Assembly (NCBI RefSeq): GCF_030269445.1
Contig: NZ_BSTJ01000001.1
Location: forward strand, 1,389,898-1,453,897
Length of the DNA: 64,000 bases
Direction: 5' to 3'
Source of the DNA: Actinoallomurus iriomotensis
GTDB taxonomy: Bacteria > Actinomycetota > Actinomycetes > Streptosporangiales > Streptosporangiaceae
Shown: positions 9,796-17,756 of the stretch, in pieces
How positions within the stretch are numbered: the first letter of the stretch is position 1
Layout: each line of letters starts with the position of its first letter
The notes under the pieces: model-generated
Seen by the model: the letters and a program-made list of their open reading frames with translations, nothing else
What the model was told of the DNA's origin: nothing
Database searches by the model: none
Position numbers and translations under genes: made by a program

Positions 9796-9837
9796 ACGCG
9801 ATACATCTTGAACTTTCCAGAAACGCGACATATCTTG
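9796..9837 (+). promoter_or_regulatory. Promoter with paired ATCTTG operators (candidate PadR sites)
   Basis: Two direct repeats, ACGCGATACATCTTG (9796-9810) and ACGCGACATATCTTG (9823-9837), are spaced 27 bp apart. A -35-like TTGAAC (9809-9814) and a -10-like TATCTT (9831-9836), 16 bp apart, overlap them. The pair lies upstream of the DUF4097-padR operon, so autoregulation by the PadR protein is likely. A third copy lies at 48453-48467. Confidence 0.55.
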
Positions 9838-9872
9838 TTGACGAAGCGTTCCGACGGAAGGGAAGTCGCATC

Positions 9873-10700
9873 ATGGCGCGCTGGACGGTCGACGAGCCGA
9901 CGAAGATCGACTTCGACGGAGTGGTCGCTCTCAAGGCGAACATCGTGGCGGGCACCGTCTCCGTGCTGCCGACCAGCGATCGCCCCGCCCTGCACGTGAG
10001 CGAGGTCTCCGGCCACCCGCTCGAGGTCGTGCACGAGGCGGGCATGCTGACCATCACCCACAAGCAGAGCGGCATCGAGGGCGTCTTCCGCTGGCTGCAG
10101 AACACCCGTGGGCGTGCCGCGATCACCATCACGGTGCCCGCGGACTGCCCGGTCACCCTCAACCTGGTCACCGCGAACGCCGTCGTCAACGGCATGTCGG
10201 GCCGCGTGTCGGTCAAGACCGCCTCGGGCGACGTGACCCTCGACGGTGTGACCGGCTCCATCGACGCCAACACCGCGACCGGCGCGGTGGAGGCGCACGG
10301 TGTCGGCGGCTCGCTGATGTTCAACTCCGTGGCCGGCGACCTGGCCCTCGCCCGCGGCGCGCTCGACCGGCTGAGCGCCCACTCCGTGAGCGGGCGGATC
10401 ACCACCGACGTCGACCTTCGCGACGGCGCCGCCGCGCAGATCAGGACCGTCTCCGGCGAGGTGACCATGCGGCTGCCGACGTCGTCCTCGGCCAAGGTCT
10501 CGCTGCTGTCCATGAGCGGCCGGATCGACGCGGCGTTCGACGGCCTCGCCCGGCAGGATCCCCCTGTCGGCAAGAGCATCACCGGTACGCTCGGCGGCGG
10601 AGCGGCCTCCCTCAACGTCAACTCGGTCTCCGGTGCGATCACGCTGTTGAGCCGCCCCGAGCCCGACGCACTGAAGCGAGAAGGAGCGTACGACCGATGA
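9873..10700 (+). CDS. DUF4097 family beta-strand repeat protein
   Basis: This 275-residue protein is built of repeated short beta strands in the DUF4097 (adhesin-like) pattern: VSVKTASGDVTLDGVTGS, then further repeats around VSGRITTDV, TVSGEVTMRLP and VSGAITLL. There is no signal peptide or membrane helix, so it is probably cytoplasmic. ATG 9873 follows GGAAGGGA. Its stop overlaps the padR start (ATGA), which indicates translational coupling. DUF4097-PadR pairs are common in actinobacteria; the role of the DUF4097 protein, perhaps a structural or effector partner, is not known. Confidence 0.88.
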   Translation: MARWTVDEPTKIDFDGVVALKANIVAGTVSVLPTSDRPALHVSEVSGHPLEVVHEAGMLTITHKQSGIEGVFRWLQNTRGRAAITITVPADCPVTLNLVTANAVVNGMSGRVSVKTASGDVTLDGVTGSIDANTATGAVEAHGVGGSLMFNSVAGDLALARGALDRLSAHSVSGRITTDVDLRDGAAAQIRTVSGEVTMRLPTSSSAKVSLLSMSGRIDAAFDGLARQDPPVGKSITGTLGGGAASLNVNSVSGAITLLSRPEPDALKREGAYDR

Positions 10701-11416
10701 GTCCCGTGTTCGGTCACGGCCGGCTGAGGCTGTACCTGCTGAAGCTGCTCGAAGAGAGCCCACGGCACGGCTACGAGGTCATCCGGCTGCTCCAGGATCG
10801 TTTCCTCGGTGTGTACTCCCCCTCGCCCGGCACCATCTACCCGCGGCTCGCCCGGCTGGAGGAGGAAGGGCTCGTCACCCACGAGGTCGTCAAGGGCAAG
10901 AAGGTCTACCGGCTGACCGACGCGGGCCGCGCCGAACTCGAGCGGCGCATGGATGAGCTCGCGGAGCTGGAGGAGGAGCTGACCGAGTCGGTCCGCGACA
11001 TCGCCCGCGAGGTGCAGGAGGACGTCCGCGACACCGTACGCTCGCTGCGCGAGGAGCTGACGCAGGCCGCACGCGAGATGCGCAAGCAGGGCCCGGTGGG
11101 CACGACGCAGAACATCAAGGCCACCACGCAGCGCCAGAAGGACGAGTGGAAGCGCCAGAAGGAGCAGTGGAAGGACCACAAGCGCGCCCTGAAGGAGGAG
11201 TGGCGGCACACCTGGGAGGACGCCTGGACCACCGCCACCGGCACCCCGGACGACGCGGCCCGCGTGAAACTGGACCGCACGCTTCGCCGGTTCGTCGAGG
11301 ACGTCCGCGCCGCCGCACGCGAGGGCGTGAGCGATGACCAGCTCGCCCGTGCCCGCGAGCTGCTCGCCGAGACCTCCGAGCGCCTCCGCACCGAGATCTT
11401 CCCTCCGCAGCAGTAA
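10697..11416 (+). CDS. PadR family transcriptional regulator
   Basis: This 239-residue PadR-type winged-helix repressor has its DNA-binding domain at about 5-85 (LRLYLLKLLEESPRHGYEVI, the wing GKKVYRLTDAG). The long charged C-terminal half (about 85-200) is predicted helical or coiled coil, rich in Glu/Lys/Arg, and much longer than in minimal PadR proteins. It is translationally coupled to the DUF4097 gene. The ATCTTG direct repeats upstream of the operon are its likely operator. The inducer is unknown. Confidence 0.92.
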   Translation: MSPVFGHGRLRLYLLKLLEESPRHGYEVIRLLQDRFLGVYSPSPGTIYPRLARLEEEGLVTHEVVKGKKVYRLTDAGRAELERRMDELAELEEELTESVRDIAREVQEDVRDTVRSLREELTQAAREMRKQGPVGTTQNIKATTQRQKDEWKRQKEQWKDHKRALKEEWRHTWEDAWTTATGTPDDAARVKLDRTLRRFVEDVRAAAREGVSDDQLARARELLAETSERLRTEIFPPQQ

Positions 11417-11680
11417 GGCCCTGGTACGGCGGGCGGGGTGAGCGCACCGCGCTGGGCGTAGGACGGCGTGTCATCGCGCCGGAACCGCCCGGCGGGTTTC
11501 GGACGTCGGAGTCAGCGTTGCCGCCCCGGACGGAGAGGCCGAATTGCACAATCGGCCACAAATCGTAATGTCACGTACGCGAACTGTCAGCAACTGCGAC
11601 GATGCGAGTGATCTTGCGGTGTCTCCGCGCCAGGCGCGCACTCGCCACCCACCCGCTGTGTTGAGAGGCCTTCGTTCGTG

Positions 11681-13351
11681 ATGTCACCCGAGCAGCAGCG
11701 TTCGGAAGGCGGTTCTGACGGCCGCCGGCAGTCCCCTTCGTCGCAACCCTCGCCGGGATATGAGGCGACGCAGGCCTGGAGCCCCGGTGAGGGGGCGACG
11801 GGCCGGCCGCCCGGCGGCCCTCCGCCGCAGGGCCACGGTCCCGGCGCGCCGCAACAGCCCGGCGGGTACGGTCCGGGCGGGCCCCAGAACCCGTGGGGGC
11901 CGCCCCAGGGTCCGTGGGGCGGCCCTCCGCAGGCACCGTACGGGCCCGGTCCCCAGGCGCCGTACGGCCCCGGGGCGCAGGGTCCCGGCGGACCCCCCGC
12001 GAAGAAGCGCGGGGCCGGGCGGCCCATCGGCATCGTCCTCGCCGTCGTCGTCCTGGTGGTCATCGCGGTCGCCGGTTACGCGGTCTTCAACCGGTCCTCC
12101 GATGACGGCGGCGGAACGACCGCGTCGGGCGGGCCGCTGAAGGGCAAGGTGCTCTGGCAGAGCTTCGACGCCCCGCAGAACACCCTCGGCTCCAGCTTCG
12201 TCGGCGCCTGGCACACCACCGACCTGTCCGTCACCGTCGCACCCGAGGGGCTCGTCGCGTACGACGCCCGTACCGGACAACGACGCTGGCAGCTCGCGTC
12301 ACCGCCGCTCCCCGGCGGTGGAGGTCAGTCGTTGATCTGCGGCCTGAGCACCGCGACCGGCGGCAACGTCGGCGTGATCGGATTCGGCGCCGGCAGCGGC
12401 GGCACGGTCACCAGGTGCGAGGCGTTCGCGCTGATCGACCTGGCCACCGGCCGGGCACGTGCGCAGGGCACGCTCCAGTCCGGCACGACCAGCGGGAACA
12501 ACACCCTGAGCGCCGAGATCATCGGCAGCACCGCCGTCATCGAGTACGGCGGGGGCCTCACCGGCTTCGACCTGTCCGGGCACCAGCGCTGGCGGCTCGA
12601 CCCGAAGGCGGCCGGCAGCGACGACTGTTTCGTCAACGACCTGCTGCCCGGCGCGAACACCGCGATGGTGCTCTTCGACTGCCTCGGCTCCCGCGACACC
12701 GTGACGGTGGCGCAGGTGTCGCCCGACAACGGAACGGTCACCAAGAAGGCCCCGGTCACCGTCCCCTCGGGCATCGAGAACGCCACCTTCCGGCTGCTGT
12801 CCACCCAGCCGGTCGTACTGAACGGCGGTTCCAGCGACAACGGCGCGTTCATCTCCCTCGACGACGCGTTCCGTGTGAAGGCGACGATCCCGCAGAAGGG
12901 CGCCTGGGGCTCGCTGAACATGAACTCCTACTCCGGGCTCGCGAGCCACATGCTCATCCACGCGGCCGTCTCCGCCGACACGCTCGTGGTCGGCACCGAG
13001 CAGACGGCCGTCAACAGCCTGCGCGACACGAACAAGCTCGTGGCCTTCGACCTCGCGACCGGCCGGCAGCGCTGGGCGACCTCACTCGGCCCGAAGGTGA
13101 CGGGTGTCCCGGTGGCGTTCGCGGGCGGCGCGGTCATCGCGATGAGCGACGGCACGTACGAGAATCCGCCGCAGGTGTTCAGGCTCGGCGGCGCCGACGG
13201 CAAGGCGACCGCGATGGGACCGGCGTACTCCCGGGACCTCATCGCGAGGCCCCGGGTGAGCCGCCTGTACTGGGACGGCTCGCACCTGTTCGGCATCTCG
13301 CTGACGATCGTGCCGAGCCAGCACACCCCGAGCGTGTACGCGCTGGGCTGA
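11681..13351 (+). CDS. Single-span membrane protein with PQQ-like beta-propeller domain
   Basis: The N-terminus (about 1-105) is cytoplasmic and disordered, rich in Gly/Pro/Gln with APYGPG-type repeats. One transmembrane helix follows (about 112-133, IGIVLAVVVLVVIAVAGYAV). The extracytoplasmic domain of about 400 residues has PQQ-like propeller repeats (LVAYDARTGQRRWQL, LTGFDLSGHQRWRLD, LVAFDLATGRQRWAT). This resembles actinobacterial surface propeller proteins of unknown ligand. An in-frame GTG three bases upstream is an equally possible start; GAGAGG lies at 11663. It ends at a strong bidirectional hairpin. Confidence 0.82.
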   Translation: MSPEQQRSEGGSDGRRQSPSSQPSPGYEATQAWSPGEGATGRPPGGPPPQGHGPGAPQQPGGYGPGGPQNPWGPPQGPWGGPPQAPYGPGPQAPYGPGAQGPGGPPAKKRGAGRPIGIVLAVVVLVVIAVAGYAVFNRSSDDGGGTTASGGPLKGKVLWQSFDAPQNTLGSSFVGAWHTTDLSVTVAPEGLVAYDARTGQRRWQLASPPLPGGGGQSLICGLSTATGGNVGVIGFGAGSGGTVTRCEAFALIDLATGRARAQGTLQSGTTSGNNTLSAEIIGSTAVIEYGGGLTGFDLSGHQRWRLDPKAAGSDDCFVNDLLPGANTAMVLFDCLGSRDTVTVAQVSPDNGTVTKKAPVTVPSGIENATFRLLSTQPVVLNGGSSDNGAFISLDDAFRVKATIPQKGAWGSLNMNSYSGLASHMLIHAAVSADTLVVGTEQTAVNSLRDTNKLVAFDLATGRQRWATSLGPKVTGVPVAFAGGAVIAMSDGTYENPPQVFRLGGADGKATAMGPAYSRDLIARPRVSRLYWDGSHLFGISLTIVPSQHTPSVYALG

Positions 13352-13359
13352 GCGTCCTC

Positions 13360-13390
13360 GCCCCGGCCACGTGCCGCACGTGGCCGGGGC
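13360..13390. terminator. Convergent bidirectional terminator
   Basis: A perfect 14-bp stem (GCCCCGGCCACGTG with CACGTGGCCGGGGC) and a CCG loop sit between the convergent propeller-protein and dehydrogenase genes. It can serve both strands. Confidence 0.75.
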
Positions 13391-13407
13391 GACGTGCGTC
13401 CGCCCCG

Positions 13408-14376
13408 TCAGGGTGTGAAGACGATCTTTCCGAAGAGGTCGCCCTCGGCCATCGCGGCGAAGCCGTCGCGGGCCTCGGACAGCGGCAGCACGCGGTCGAT
13501 CTTCGGGCGCACGCCGGTGACGTCGAGGAAACGCGCGAGCCGTACGAGCTGATCGCGGGTGCCCATGGTGGAGCCCACCACCGAGAGCTGCAGGAAGAAC
13601 ACGCGGTTGAGCTCGGCCGGCGGCACCTGGCCGCTGGTGGCGCCGGAGACGACGATGCGGCCGCCGGGGCGCAGGGACTTCAGCGAGTGGCTCCACGTGG
13701 CCTCGCCGACCGTCTCGATGACCGCGTCCACGCGCTCGGGCAGCCGAGCGCCGGATTCGAACGCCTGGTCCGCGCCGAGCTGGACCGCCCGCTCGCGCTT
13801 GTCGCCGCTGCGGCTCGTGGCCCACACGCGGTATCCGGCCGCCGAGCCCAGCGCGATCGCGGCCGTGGCGACGCCGCCGCCCGCACCCTGCACGAGGACG
13901 GTCGACCCGGGCTCCAGCCCCGCCTTGCCGAACAGCATGCGGTAGGCGGTCAGCCACGCGGTGGGCAGGCAGGCCGCCTCTTCGAACGACAGTGAGGCCG
14001 GCTTGGGCACGAGGTTGCGCCGGGGCACGGCGACCTTCTCGGCGAAGGTCCCGTCGTAGGACTCCGACAGCAGGGACCGCTTCGGGTCGAGCGTCTCGTC
14101 GCCGCCGCCGCGCTCCGGATCGCCGATCACCGAGTGGACGATCACTTCGTTGCCGTCCTCGTCGACCCCGGCCGCGTCACAGCCGAGAATGATCGGCAGC
14201 CGGTCCTCCCGTATCCCGACGCCACGGAGCGTCCAGACATCGTGGTGGTTGAGCGCGGTGGCCCTGACGGTCACGGTCGTCCAGCCCTCGGGCACCGTGG
14301 GCTCAGGACGCTCTCCGACCTCCAGACCGTTCAGCGGGTTGTCGGCATCGATGCGTGCTGCGGTGACGGCGAACAT
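13408..14376 (-). CDS. Zinc-type MDR oxidoreductase (quinone-reductase-like)
   Basis: This 322-residue medium-chain dehydrogenase/reductase has an N-terminal GroES-like domain (about 1-120, with ALNHHDVWTLRGVG) and a Rossmann domain (VQGAGGGVATAAIALGSAAGY) with C-terminal closure. It lacks the structural-zinc Cys cluster, as in NADPH:quinone reductases. The start is set at the ATG encoding MFAVTAARIDADNPL, matching the typical family beginning; an upstream GTG adds three residues. The substrate is not predictable. Confidence 0.87.
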   Translation of the reverse strand: MFAVTAARIDADNPLNGLEVGERPEPTVPEGWTTVTVRATALNHHDVWTLRGVGIREDRLPIILGCDAAGVDEDGNEVIVHSVIGDPERGGGDETLDPKRSLLSESYDGTFAEKVAVPRRNLVPKPASLSFEEAACLPTAWLTAYRMLFGKAGLEPGSTVLVQGAGGGVATAAIALGSAAGYRVWATSRSGDKRERAVQLGADQAFESGARLPERVDAVIETVGEATWSHSLKSLRPGGRIVVSGATSGQVPPAELNRVFFLQLSVVGSTMGTRDQLVRLARFLDVTGVRPKIDRVLPLSEARDGFAAMAEGDLFGKIVFTP

Positions 14377-14421
14377 GATCCGCACTGTAGTTCACGAGCC
14401 CTCGGCCGCCGTGACGCCGGG

Positions 14422-14850
14422 CTAATCGAACGGACGCCGCCAGCGCAGGCCGGGGAACCGCGCGAAGTCGCCGTCGGTGCTGACGAACTCGCAGCCGTGT
14501 TCGATGGCCAGCGCCGCCAGGTAGGCGTCCGGCACCAGCTTTCCCCTGGCGTCGGCCTGCCGGCACAGCTCGGTGAATATCGGCCAGTGGCGACTCCCCG
14601 GATTGACGACCACGGCGTGCTCCTGGTTGCGGATCGCGTCCGCGAACAGCAGCGCCTCCTCCAACTTGGTCGGGACCCGGTAGATCCTGCGATCGGTCAC
14701 GATCCGGATGAAGCCGTTGACGACGAAGTCCGACACCGCATAGGGCTCGTCTCCCTCGATCACTCCCAGGACCCACCGGCGGTAGTCCTCGTGCCGTTCG
14801 GCGTCGATCCGGTTGGCGTAGATGAGTACGTTGACGTCAAGAAGCAGCAT
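14422..14850 (-). CDS. vapC: VapC family PIN-domain toxin
   Basis: This 142-residue PIN-domain ribonuclease is the toxin of a type II toxin-antitoxin pair. The metal-binding acidic residues are visible: Asp5 in LLDVNVLIYA, Asp108 in LVPDAYLAALA, and Asp126/Asp128 in STDGDFARFPGL. The second conserved acid is less clear, with the region around 41-46 reading DFVVNG. Its start overlaps the antitoxin stop by 14 bp. The RNA target is unknown; relatives cut tRNA or rRNA. Confidence 0.92.
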   Translation of the reverse strand: MLLLDVNVLIYANRIDAERHEDYRRWVLGVIEGDEPYAVSDFVVNGFIRIVTDRRIYRVPTKLEEALLFADAIRNQEHAVVVNPGSRHWPIFTELCRQADARGKLVPDAYLAALAIEHGCEFVSTDGDFARFPGLRWRRPFD

Positions 14851-15118
14851 CCCGAACCTGCCCCGTCACGTAGTCCTCTGTGGCCACCTCGTCGGCGACC
14901 TGCTTGATGTCGGCGTCCGGGCTCCAGCGGGGCTGCAGCCCGCCGCCCCCGGACACCGGAAGGTCGACGTGCCGGCGTTCACCGGACGCGTGGGTGCGTC
15001 TGAGCAACTGGTACAAGGCATCCTCCACTACCGAGTTGAGGCTGCGGCCGTGCTTGGCCGCGAACGCCTTGGCGTCCGCGAGGAGCTCGTCGTCGATGCG
15101 CACTGTGGTCCTCCGCAT
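14837..15118 (-). CDS. vapB: Ribbon-helix-helix VapB-type antitoxin
   Basis: This 93-residue antitoxin has an N-terminal ribbon-helix-helix domain (MRRTTVRIDDELLADAKAF, then a helix with SLNSVVEDALYQLL) and a C-terminal toxin-binding tail. The start is placed at ATG 15118 because the RHH fold begins there; the longer GTG reading crosses the operator. It overlaps vapC by 14 bp. It should bind the inverted repeat at 15138-15153 and repress the operon with VapC. Confidence 0.9.
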   Translation of the reverse strand: MRRTTVRIDDELLADAKAFAAKHGRSLNSVVEDALYQLLRRTHASGERRHVDLPVSGGGGLQPRWSPDADIKQVADEVATEDYVTGQVRDAAS

Positions 15119-15137
15119 GCCTTCAGTGTCGGCAGGG

Positions 15138-15153
15138 TGACATAAAAATGTCA
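15138..15153. promoter_or_regulatory. Inverted repeat, candidate VapB operator over -35 box
   Basis: TGACAT (15138-15143) and ATGTCA (15148-15153) form a perfect inverted repeat with an AAAA spacer, 20 bp upstream of vapB. On the minus strand the outer arm with the next base reads TTGACA, a consensus -35 box. A weak GACACT lies at the -10 distance close to the ATG, so the transcript may be nearly leaderless. Confidence 0.6.
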
Positions 15154-15178
15154 ATGATCACAACGCGTTTCCAAAAGA

Positions 15179-15216
15179 ACACGGCCCGTACTCTCGAACT
15201 GGAGTACGGGCCGTGT
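15179..15216 (-). terminator. Terminator of malic enzyme gene
   Basis: A perfect 15-bp stem (15179-15193 with 15202-15216; arm ACACGGCCCGTACTC) has an 8-nt loop. On the minus strand it is followed by TTCTTTTGG. It lies 14 bp after the malic enzyme stop and is the most classical intrinsic terminator in the window. Confidence 0.85.
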
Positions 15217-15230
15217 CCGGGGTCAGACGG

Positions 15231-16460
15231 CTAGATGCGGGCGACGCCCTCCTCGCGGGCCCTGTCGGCGACCGCCTTGGTCACCGCGGGGGCCACGCGC
15301 TCGTCGAACGGGCTCGGGATGATGAAGTCCTCCGCCAGCTCGTCGCCGACCACGTCGGCCAGGGCGGTGGCCGCCGCGAGCTTCATGCCCTCGGTGATCG
15401 AGTGGGCCCGCACGTCGAGGGCGCCGCGGAACACGCCCGGGAAGGCCAGCACGTTGTTGATCTGGTTCGGGAAGTCGCTCCGCCCGGTGGCGACGACACG
15501 CGCGTGGCGGCGGGCGGCCTCCGGGTGGATCTCCGGGTCGGGGTTGGACAGGGCGAACACGATGGCGTCGTCGGCCATCGCCTCCACGCAGTCCTCGCGG
15601 ATGGTGCCGCCGGAGAGTCCGATGAAGACGTCGGCGCCGACCAGGGCGTCTTCGGTGGAGCCCTTGAGCTGCGCCCGGTTGGTGTCCCCGGCGAGCTTCT
15701 GCTTGATCGGGTTGAGGCCGTCGCGGCCGTCGTAGATGAGCCCCTTGCTGTCGGAGACGGCGATGTCGCCGATGCCGGCCTCCAGGAGGATCCGGGTGAC
15801 GGCGACCCCCGAGGCGCCCGCGCCGGCGACGACGGCGCGCATCGACGACAGCGGCTTGCCGGTGAGCCGGGAGGCGTTGCGCAGCGCGGCGAGCGCCACG
15901 ATCGCGGTGCCGTGCTGGTCGTCGTGGAAGACCGGGATGTCGAGCGCGGCCCGGAGTCGGTCCTCGATCTCGAAGCAGCGCGGCGCGCTGATGTCCTCGA
16001 GGTTGATGCCGCCGAAGCTCGGCGCGAGCCGGATCACCGTCTCGACGAGGTCGTCGGCGTCGGTGCAGTCGAGGCAGATCGGCACGGAGTCCACATCGGC
16101 GAACTCCTTGAAGAGCAGCGACTTGCCCTCCATCACGGGCATCGCCGCGGCGGGGCCGATGTCGCCCAGCCCGAGTACGGCGGTGCCGTCGGTGACCACG
16201 GCCACCACCTTGGAGACCCAGGTGTAGTCGTGCACGAGGTCGGGCTCTTCGGCGATCGCCGTGCAGACGCGGGCGACGCCGGGCGTGTAGGCGAGTGAGA
16301 GATCGTCCCGGTCGCGGACCGGAACGGTCGAGCGCACCTCGAGCTTGCCGCCTCGGTGCAGCGCGAAGGCCGGATCGGCGTCGCGTTCGGACGGTTGACC
16401 GGGCTCAGACCGGTCAGGCTTGGGTTGGTCAGGCTTAGGTTGATCGGGCTTGGCAGCCAC
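15231..16460 (-). CDS. NAD(P)-dependent malic enzyme
   Basis: This 409-residue malic enzyme oxidatively decarboxylates malate to pyruvate and feeds anaplerosis. Visible: the LSLAYTPGVARVC N-terminal block, GLGDIGPAAAMPVMEGK with the catalytic Lys, FHDDQHGTAIV metal-ligand Asp pair, the Rossmann motif GAGASGVAV, and SNPDPEIHPE. No phosphotransacetylase tail is present, so it is the short type. GTG 16460 has AGGGG six bases upstream; the longer ATG reading adds 60 atypical residues. The N-terminus carries a repeated KPDQP motif absent from most relatives. Confidence 0.92.
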   Translation of the reverse strand: MAAKPDQPKPDQPKPDRSEPGQPSERDADPAFALHRGGKLEVRSTVPVRDRDDLSLAYTPGVARVCTAIAEEPDLVHDYTWVSKVVAVVTDGTAVLGLGDIGPAAAMPVMEGKSLLFKEFADVDSVPICLDCTDADDLVETVIRLAPSFGGINLEDISAPRCFEIEDRLRAALDIPVFHDDQHGTAIVALAALRNASRLTGKPLSSMRAVVAGAGASGVAVTRILLEAGIGDIAVSDSKGLIYDGRDGLNPIKQKLAGDTNRAQLKGSTEDALVGADVFIGLSGGTIREDCVEAMADDAIVFALSNPDPEIHPEAARRHARVVATGRSDFPNQINNVLAFPGVFRGALDVRAHSITEGMKLAAATALADVVGDELAEDFIIPSPFDERVAPAVTKAVADRAREEGVARI

Positions 16461-16758
16461 AGCGACCCCTGCTATTTCGTGACAAATACGGGCAGACATC
16501 CTCGTCATCCCTGGGTCAACGGGCGGCGCGGACGTCTCTCGGTGTACGGGGGTCACCCGTTCACCGATTGAACCACACCATCCGGCAGACCCCAGGCGGG
16601 GGACCGTACCACCCGCGAACACGGCGGCGCGCCGCGCCATTCGGACCCAGCCGTAAAGGGTTTATGCCATTGTTGGTCCCGCTTAGAGCGTGCCCGTCCC
16701 AGCTGCCGCCTAAGCCACTTCCCTGTACGCGCATAACGTCCGTCCCCAGGAGGACGCT

Positions 16759-17640
16759 CTGTTCCCCCGGCCCATCGTCCGCCGCGTGGCCGCGGCGGCC
16801 TTCGTCACCCTGCTCGGAATCCCCTCGATCGCCGCCTGCCGGGACGCCTCGACCGGCCCCCTCGGCAAAGTCAAGCGAGCAGGAAGAATCCTCATCGCCA
16901 CGGACGCCCTGTACCCCCCGAACGAGTTCAAGCAGGGTGACCAGATCGTCGGATTCGACGTTGATCTCGGCAATGCCCTCGCCCGCAAACTCGGCGTCAA
17001 GGCGGAGTTCCAGGACGTGCGGTTCGACACGATCCTGCAGGCCCTCGACGAGGGCAAGTACGACATCAGCCTCTCCTCCTTCACCGACACCCGCGAACGC
17101 GAGGGCCGGTTCGACTTCGTCACCTATCTCTCGGCGGGCACGATGCTGATGGTCCCGAAGGGCAATCCCCGGCGTCTGCGACCCGACGGCCTGTCGCTGT
17201 GCGGCAAGAAGATCGCGGTGGAGAAGGGCACCACACAGGAAGAGGAGCTCTCCCGCAAGGACGCGACCCGGCCCGGCGCCGGTACGCGCATCGACGCCTG
17301 CCGCAGCGCCGGCCGGCCGGCCCCGATCCGGCTGGCCTACGACGACCAGGCGGCCGCCACCGACGCCCTCGCGAAAGGTCAGGCCGACGCCTCGCTCACC
17401 GACTCGCCCTCGGCGATCTACGGAGCGAAGGAGTCGGCCGGCCGCATCGAGTGCGCCGGCTCCCCGTACGCGACCGCCCTGTACGGCATCGCGATCCCCA
17501 AGCGCGCGAGCGACCTGCGCGACGAGATCTTCAAGGCGATGAAGGCGCTGATGTCCGACGGCACCTACCGGCGGCTCACCACGCAGTGGGGCCTCGCGAC
17601 GGGCGCGGTGCCCGATACGCGGATCAATGCTGCCGAGTAG
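16759..17640 (+). CDS. Polar amino-acid ABC solute-binding lipoprotein 1 (CTG start)
   Basis: This extracellular type-3 solute-binding lipoprotein belongs to a polar amino-acid transporter. The start is unusual: AGGAGG, five bases, then CTG at 16759. This aligns exactly with the paralogue downstream (AGGAGG, five bases, GTG). The CTG start supplies the basic n-region (RPIVRR) needed before the hydrophobic stretch and the lipobox SIAAC; the next in-frame GTG (16786) would remove it. Conserved family blocks are PPNEFKQGDQIVGFDVDLG, YDISLSSFTDTREREG and TDSPSAIYGAKE. It has an extra Cys pair like its paralogue and is first of four genes. Confidence 0.88.
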   Translation: MFPRPIVRRVAAAAFVTLLGIPSIAACRDASTGPLGKVKRAGRILIATDALYPPNEFKQGDQIVGFDVDLGNALARKLGVKAEFQDVRFDTILQALDEGKYDISLSSFTDTREREGRFDFVTYLSAGTMLMVPKGNPRRLRPDGLSLCGKKIAVEKGTTQEEELSRKDATRPGAGTRIDACRSAGRPAPIRLAYDDQAAATDALAKGQADASLTDSPSAIYGAKESAGRIECAGSPYATALYGIAIPKRASDLRDEIFKAMKALMSDGTYRRLTTQWGLATGAVPDTRINAAE

Positions 17641-17756
17641 CCGTTGCGTGATTGTTTCAAGGCAGTAATCCCACTTGAGGCAGGGTTGCGCCAAGATGTC
17701 CCCCATTGATCTGGCCACCATCGGGGGCATCCCCCGACCCACTGAAGGAGGACGCC

